Assembly: GCA_029907255.1 (NCBI GenBank)
Contig: JARYMF010000001.1
Coordinates: forward strand, 186,001 to 250,000
Length of the DNA: 64,000 nt
Direction of reading: 5' to 3'
From: Armatimonadota bacterium
GTDB lineage: Bacteria; Armatimonadota; UBA5829; DTJY01
Positions 59,676 to 64,000 of this stretch are shown piece by piece. A model generated the notes under the pieces. The model worked only from the letters and a program-made list of their open reading frames with translations. It was not told where the DNA came from and did no database searches. Position numbers and translations under genes: made by a program. Within the stretch, counting starts at the first letter, position 1, and each line of letters opens with the position of its first letter.

Positions 59676-60203
59676 GTGTCCGTTTACCTAAGATGCCTTG
59701 AGCCTGATGATCTGGAGAGGACTTATAAGTGGCACAATGACCCTAAGCTATATGAGTCTTTGGGCGGCGTGTTTAGGTATGTTAGCAGAGCTAGTGAGGA
59801 AGAGTGGCTTCGAAAAGCATCGTCTTATTCTGCTAACGAGGTAAATCTGGCAATTTGCTTGACTAATGGCGGTAGACATATTGGCAATGTCTACCTCAGA
59901 AATATTGACTGGGTTTCACGTAGGGCTGAGCTTCATATTTTTATTGGTGAACCGAACGAACGCTCAAATGGGTATGGAACTGCAGCAGTTAATCAGGTGC
60001 TCCAGCACGCGTTTCAAGATCTAGGACTCCATAGGGTTTACTTGTTCGTTTTGGCAGACAATAAGCCTGCAATCAGGACATATGAAAAATGCGGGTTTGC
60101 AGTAGAAGGCAGGCTTCGACAACATGCGTTCAAGGGCGGTGCATTCAAAGACGTCGTTGTTATGGGAATATGCTCTAATGATTGGGCTTTGAGGAAAGGG
60201 TAA
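59676..60203 (+). CDS. GNAT-family N-acetyltransferase
   Basis: The 175-residue protein is a standard GNAT of the RimJ/PseH type: VYLRCLEPDDLERTYKWHND at the start, HIGNVYLRNIDWVSRRAELHIFIG for strands 3-4, ERSNGYGTAAVNQVLQHAF for the CoA-binding loop and NKPAIRTYEKCGFAVEGRLRQ at the end. It likely acetylates an amino sugar. AAGGTGAG lies four bases before this GTG; a GTG three codons earlier overlaps the ribosome-binding site. The frame is open much further upstream inside the preceding gene, but family alignment begins here. Confidence 0.85.
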   Translation: MSVYLRCLEPDDLERTYKWHNDPKLYESLGGVFRYVSRASEEEWLRKASSYSANEVNLAICLTNGGRHIGNVYLRNIDWVSRRAELHIFIGEPNERSNGYGTAAVNQVLQHAFQDLGLHRVYLFVLADNKPAIRTYEKCGFAVEGRLRQHAFKGGAFKDVVVMGICSNDWALRKG

Positions 60204-60213
60204 GGAGGCGCAA

Positions 60214-61428
60214 ATGAAGTCGCGGGTTGACTCTTTGGCGATTTTTAGCGGTGTCCCGGCATTTAGCGAAAAGCTTCATGTTGGTCGGCCTAATATTGGC
60301 AATCGTGAGCGCCTACTAGAACGCATAGGAGAAATGCTAGATAGACGATGGTTAACCAATCATGGACCCTACGTTGAGGAATTCGAGCAAAAGATTGCGG
60401 AATTGACAGGCGCAAGGCACTGCATAGCGATGTGTAATGCCACGGTTGCCTTAGAGATAGTTATCAAGGCGCTTGGCTTGAAGGGAGAGGTAATTGTACC
60501 TGCTTTTACATTTATAGCTACTGCGCACGCGCTTCAGTGGCAAGAGATTTCCCCCGTCTTTTGTGACATTGACCCGCTGACCCATAACATTAATCCGAAT
60601 AGGGTAGAGGATATGATCACGCCTCGTACAACAGGCATCATTGGAGTTCACATTTGGGGTAGGCCTTGTGATATTGAGGCCCTTCAGAGCATAGCCGACA
60701 AACATAACCTCAGGTTAATTTTCGATGCCGCCCATGCATTCGCTTGCTCATACAATGGCACGATGATTGGCAACTTCGGAGAAGCAGAAGTATTCAGTTT
60801 TCATGCCACCAAGTTTTTGAATACCTTTGAGGGTGGTGCGGTTACTACTAACAACGACGAACTTGCTAATAAAATTCGACTTATGAAAAATTTCGGGTTT
60901 GCTGGGTATGATAATGTGATTTATATTGGCACGAATGGCAAGATGAGCGAAATATCGGCAGCTATGGGCTTAACATCGCTTGAGAGTATGGAAGAAGTTA
61001 TAGCTATTAATAAGCGTAATTATTTGTTGTATCAGCGACAGCTTGCTGGAATTCCTGGAGTAACCATGGTTACCTATGATGAGTCGGAAAAATGCAATTA
61101 CCAGTACATCGTGCTGGAAATCAACGAGGGACAAGCAGGAATAGATAGAGACCTTCTTGTGAGAATTTTACATGCGGAAAACGTCATCGCACGCCGCTAC
61201 TTTTATCCTGGTTGCCACCGAATGGAGCCTTATAAGTCGTATTTCCCGCACGCTGGACTTGTGCTGCCAGAGACGGAAAAATTATGCCGGAGAGTGCTTC
61301 TTCTCCCAACTGGAACTGCTGTTGGGCCAAAAGAGATTGCCAAGGTATGCGAGATCATCCAGACTGCTGTAATAAACGGGGGAGAGATTAAGGAGCGTTT
61401 GTTAGGGGAATTTGTCATGGCTGCCTGA
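60214..61428 (+). CDS. DegT/DnrJ/EryC1/StrS-family sugar aminotransferase
   Basis: The 404-residue protein is a regular member: Lys200 in FHATKFLNTFEGG binds PLP, Asp171 lies in IFDAAHAFA, and the N-terminal GRPNIGNRERLLERIGEML segment is usual for nucleotide-sugar aminotransferases. It probably aminates a 4-keto or 3-keto deoxysugar that the adjacent GNAT then acetylates. AAGGAGG lies six bases before the ATG and the gap from the GNAT gene is ten bases, so they are one operon. Confidence 0.9.
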   Translation: MKSRVDSLAIFSGVPAFSEKLHVGRPNIGNRERLLERIGEMLDRRWLTNHGPYVEEFEQKIAELTGARHCIAMCNATVALEIVIKALGLKGEVIVPAFTFIATAHALQWQEISPVFCDIDPLTHNINPNRVEDMITPRTTGIIGVHIWGRPCDIEALQSIADKHNLRLIFDAAHAFACSYNGTMIGNFGEAEVFSFHATKFLNTFEGGAVTTNNDELANKIRLMKNFGFAGYDNVIYIGTNGKMSEISAAMGLTSLESMEEVIAINKRNYLLYQRQLAGIPGVTMVTYDESEKCNYQYIVLEINEGQAGIDRDLLVRILHAENVIARRYFYPGCHRMEPYKSYFPHAGLVLPETEKLCRRVLLLPTGTAVGPKEIAKVCEIIQTAVINGGEIKERLLGEFVMAA

Positions 61429-61460
61429 TACGAGGCGGAAATTACAACTTTGGTGTTGAT

Positions 61461-62414
61461 ATGCGTTTAAGCGTTTTAATGATTACTTATAATCATGCGA
61501 AATACATCAGGAAGGCAATTGATAGCGTGCTTTCTCAAGAGACAAATTTCGACTTTGAAATTGTAGTTGGCGATGATTGCTCAACCGATGGGACGCGAGA
61601 AATAATCAATGAATACATCCAAAGGTATCCCAACAAAATGGTGGCGCCTTGTGCCGAGCGAAATATCGGTGCAAACAGGAACTTTACTCGTTCTTTGGTA
61701 ATTTGCAGAGGTCAATATATAGCTTTATTGGATGGCGATGACTACTGGACGTCGCCTAGAAAACTGCAAACTCAGGTTGATTACTTAGATAGCCATCCGG
61801 AGTATATCATGTGCTTTCATGATGTTGAGAACATTTTTGAGGATTGTACCGGTTCCCCAGTTTATATCCAAAACGAGCGACCTGAGACGATGGATATCGA
61901 GGATATTTTAAAGGACAATTTCATCCCCACGTCATCCGTAGTTTTTAGGAATGGCTTCATTCGGCAATTCCCAGACTGGTATTGTGACCTGCCGTTTGGT
62001 GATTGGCCATTTTTTATCATTCTCTCTCAATTTGGAAAAATTGGCTACATCAATCAGACTATGGGTGCTTATCGCAGACGAACTGAGGCGGCCACAGCAG
62101 GTGGCGCGGCAAAGTTCGGTCCCAAGGGTGAGCTATTTCTTCAAGGTGAGCTGAAAATCTATAGGTTACTGGATAACTATTTTCACGGCAGATATAGGTC
62201 CATAATTCGGCCCGCAGTTTCAAGAAGATACTATTTGTTATCAACCCATTTTGAGAAGATTGGCAACCTATCCAAAGCCAAGAAGTATGCTCTTTATAGA
62301 TTGGCAACTAGATCATTCAACGATGGTGAAGAGAATATATTGAAGCATCTTTTTCGCCTTTACATGCCAGGAGTATATGGCTTTATAAAGGCTCTGCGGA
62401 GTGCAATGTCATGA
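61461..62414 (+). CDS. GT2-family glycosyltransferase
   Basis: The 317-residue protein is a GT-A inverting glycosyltransferase: LSVLMITYNHAKYIRKAIDSVL at the start, VGDDCSTDGT, the metal-binding DGDDYW motif and a further acidic segment near 178 (YCDLPFGDWPF). It would add one sugar in repeat-unit or core assembly at the cytoplasmic face. No membrane segment is seen. Its end overlaps the next gene by four bases (ATGA). Confidence 0.9.
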   Translation: MRLSVLMITYNHAKYIRKAIDSVLSQETNFDFEIVVGDDCSTDGTREIINEYIQRYPNKMVAPCAERNIGANRNFTRSLVICRGQYIALLDGDDYWTSPRKLQTQVDYLDSHPEYIMCFHDVENIFEDCTGSPVYIQNERPETMDIEDILKDNFIPTSSVVFRNGFIRQFPDWYCDLPFGDWPFFIILSQFGKIGYINQTMGAYRRRTEAATAGGAAKFGPKGELFLQGELKIYRLLDNYFHGRYRSIIRPAVSRRYYLLSTHFEKIGNLSKAKKYALYRLATRSFNDGEENILKHLFRLYMPGVYGFIKALRSAMS

Positions 62415-63595
62415 GAATCTTGTATTTAAGCCATATTCTGCCTGTTTCGGAGACAACTGGAGACCTAAGGCACTACCGCTTTCTAAAGGGATTAGCCAGA
62501 AAAAATTTGGTGCGGCTATTAGTGTGTACGAGCCAAATTACTTGGACAAGCGAGGATATTCGGCGACTTGAGGATTTCGTTAACGGAATCGAGGTCATCC
62601 AGTTGAAGCCGCCATGTGCTTCAAAAGTAACTAGGTTTACGAATCGAATGCTTTGGTCTTTGTCGTTTAATGTGGAACCTTGGTGGCTTGATTATGATTT
62701 TGAAAAGGCATTAATACGTTCAATCGAAAATTTCCAGCCGGACGTTATACATGCTAATATGCCCACTGCGAGGCACTGTTTTAGAATTAAGGGAATCCCT
62801 ATGGTGGTTGACATCTGCGACGCAGTGTCGCTTCAGTCGCCTTTACATGGTGGTTGGCTAAGGTCACGGTGGTGGCTGAAGGGCTATCGGGAGATGGAGG
62901 TATTCATTGGTTCGTTTGCAGATAAGGTGTTGGTAATTTCTGAGCGAGATGCAGCGGCGATTAACTGCCCTCGTAGAAAAATAGCCGTTGTGCCAAATGG
63001 TGTTGACCTGGAATATTACCAACCATGTGAGAAAATGTATGACAGGCATATGGTGTGCTTTGTAGGTGCAATGGATTACCTTCCTAACGTAGATGCCGCT
63101 GTATATTTTGCAAGTAAGGTATGGCCATTAGTGCGCGAAGTGTCCCCATCTGCAAAGGCTTACATTGTTGGGAAGAATCCTTTGCCTGTGGTTCAGAAAC
63201 TTCACGGTCGGAACGGCATTGTCGTTACCGGCACTGTAGATGATGTCCGTCCTTATATCTGGCGGTGTGCTACAACGGTTGCTCCTTTGAGATTTGCTTC
63301 TGGAATGCAGAATAAAGTGCTTCAGTCTTTGGCAATGGGTGTTCCGGTGGTAATGACGCCGGCCGCGAATGGCGGAATTGGGGCTTGCGAGGAGAACGGA
63401 GTTATTGTTACGTCGGACCCTAATGGAATGGCGGAGGCAATAGTTTGCCTTATGCGTGATAGTAAGCGTCGAAAAACGCTAGGCATGCTCGGCAGGCACT
63501 ATGTGGAGAAGAACTTTACTTGGGAACGATCTATTGACTCTTTGGAGGCGGTTTACCACGAAGTGCTTGGAAACCGTGCTGCCATGGTTGCCTGA
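62411..63595 (+). CDS. GT4-family glycosyltransferase
   Basis: The 394-residue protein has the GT-B fold: N-terminal ILYLSHILPVSETTGDLRHYRFLKGLA, linker VAVVPNGVDLEYY, and the C-terminal nucleotide-sugar site with VAPLRFASGMQNKVLQSLAMGVPVV, which replaces the usual E-x7-E pattern in this branch. It resembles transferases found in EpsH/PEP-CTERM-type exopolysaccharide clusters, though this cluster uses an ABC exporter. It overlaps the preceding GT2 gene by four bases. Confidence 0.88.
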   Translation: MRILYLSHILPVSETTGDLRHYRFLKGLARKNLVRLLVCTSQITWTSEDIRRLEDFVNGIEVIQLKPPCASKVTRFTNRMLWSLSFNVEPWWLDYDFEKALIRSIENFQPDVIHANMPTARHCFRIKGIPMVVDICDAVSLQSPLHGGWLRSRWWLKGYREMEVFIGSFADKVLVISERDAAAINCPRRKIAVVPNGVDLEYYQPCEKMYDRHMVCFVGAMDYLPNVDAAVYFASKVWPLVREVSPSAKAYIVGKNPLPVVQKLHGRNGIVVTGTVDDVRPYIWRCATTVAPLRFASGMQNKVLQSLAMGVPVVMTPAANGGIGACEENGVIVTSDPNGMAEAIVCLMRDSKRRKTLGMLGRHYVEKNFTWERSIDSLEAVYHEVLGNRAAMVA

Positions 63596-63608
63596 ACTTG
63601 GGTTTATT

Positions 63609-64000
63609 ATGATTACTATTGCAATTTGTACATACAACCGGGGTGATATGTTGAAGGATGCTCTTGACAGCTTTTTTAAACAGGAGCATCTAGAAAGCAT
63701 ACCATACGAATTGCTACTGGTTGATAATGGCTCCACCGATGACACGCCGGAAGTAGCTAAATTTTTTTCAAGTCGCCCAGGTGTTCGATATGTTTTTGAA
63801 GAGCGTCAGGGGCTTTCCAATGCCAGAAATCGGGCTATTTTGGAAGCCAAGGGGGAAATCATAGCATATGCAGATGATGATGTATTGTTTTCCCCCTACT
63901 GGTTGAAAGAATTGTGGGAAGGGGCAAATCGTTGGGCGAATGCGTCAATTTTTGGGGGCAAAGCAGTGGCGCATTGGGATTTTCCGAAACCTCGGTGGTT
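63609..64000 (+). CDS. GT2-family glycosyltransferase, N-terminal part (cut by window end)
   Basis: The first 130 residues are present. They show ITIAICTYNRGDMLKDALDS, LLVDNGSTDDT, GLSNARNRAILEAKGEIIAYADDD and the start of the acceptor region. The metal-binding motif is ADDDV. It is the third glycosyltransferase of the cluster, 13 bases after the previous gene. The rest, including any membrane segment, is beyond the window. Confidence 0.88.
   Translation, partial: MITIAICTYNRGDMLKDALDSFFKQEHLESIPYELLLVDNGSTDDTPEVAKFFSSRPGVRYVFEERQGLSNARNRAILEAKGEIIAYADDDVLFSPYWLKELWEGANRWANASIFGGKAVAHWDFPKPRW

Noticed and set aside
1-64000. tRNA, rRNA, CRISPR array, insertion sequence or prophage
   Set aside because: Gaps were read for TTCGA-type T-loops, regular direct repeats, transposase or integrase motifs, and none was found.

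Overview
The window reads as a chromosomal segment of a diderm, respiring bacterium with type IV pili and c-di-GMP signalling. Lipopolysaccharide is implied by kdsD/kdsC and a Wzm/Wzt-type exporter, menaquinone by a futalosine-pathway cluster, pili by a PilT-type ATPase, and c-di-GMP signalling by a GGDEF/HD-GYP protein. Secreted PQQ-propeller proteins beginning with an SPWPMFRHDLRHTG-type motif, together with many cytoplasmic glycosidases and DUF-type sugar enzymes, recall Armatimonadota or neighbouring uncultured phyla. That placement is inference only. No tRNA, rRNA, CRISPR array, transposase or prophage gene was found.

Region by region: (1) 1-19188, almost all minus strand: a truncated exported protein, an RNase H-like exonuclease, trmFO, a Gfo/Idh oxidoreductase, topA and dprA (the familiar dprA-topA-trmFO neighbourhood with a sugar oxidoreductase inserted). 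Then come a GH78-like glycosidase, a large unknown protein, a DegT-type aminotransferase, class II aldolase, PfkB kinase, long-form HPF, a secreted TIM-barrel glycosidase-like protein, YjbQ, a cupin and RidA. (2) 19377-27342, plus strand: a membrane GGDEF-HD-GYP protein and two tandem, paralogous, secreted proteins, each fusing an eight-blade PQQ-type propeller, two FnIII domains, a NodB deacetylase and a repeated Trp-rich C-terminal domain. (3) 27419-30677: PilT, a rhomboid-like pseudoprotease, and a NapH-like ferredoxin membrane protein with a small membrane partner. (4) 30965-37492: sugar-metabolism genes (epimerase-like, DapA-like, aldo/keto reductase, flavodoxin, GH106-like, SGNH). (5) 37657-43111: the Kdo operon kdsD-kdsC with a metallophosphatase and two multi-pass glycosyltransferases. 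(6) 43205-46308: nth, a thioesterase, two small proteins and a DUF4432 epimerase. (7) 46401-52325: ubiD-ubiX-ubiA-mqnE-mqnA-mqnC, a menaquinone (futalosine) operon without mqnB and mqnD. (8) 52322-64000: a large secreted deacetylase-like/FnIII/OB-fold protein that appears to start at CTG, then an ABC-exported surface-polysaccharide cluster (Wzm, Wzt, two DegT enzymes, two GNAT-type acyltransferases, three glycosyltransferases, the last cut by the window end).

The most unusual signals are these. In the dprA-topA gap a perfect-consensus minus-strand sigma70 promoter (TTGACA-17-TATAAT) reads into two strong hairpins well upstream of topA, so it is a candidate unannotated structured RNA or long leader. 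The propeller-FnIII-NodB tandem pair has active-site decay in the first copy and a 38-nt identical DNA block. The large secreted protein has a probable CTG start. Dyads sit in the pilT and aldolase promoters. The HD-GYP and rhomboid-like proteins lack catalytic residues.

Promoter, terminator and start-site calls were made by eye from consensus matches and ribosome-binding sites; functional names rest on recognised motifs, not on database searches.
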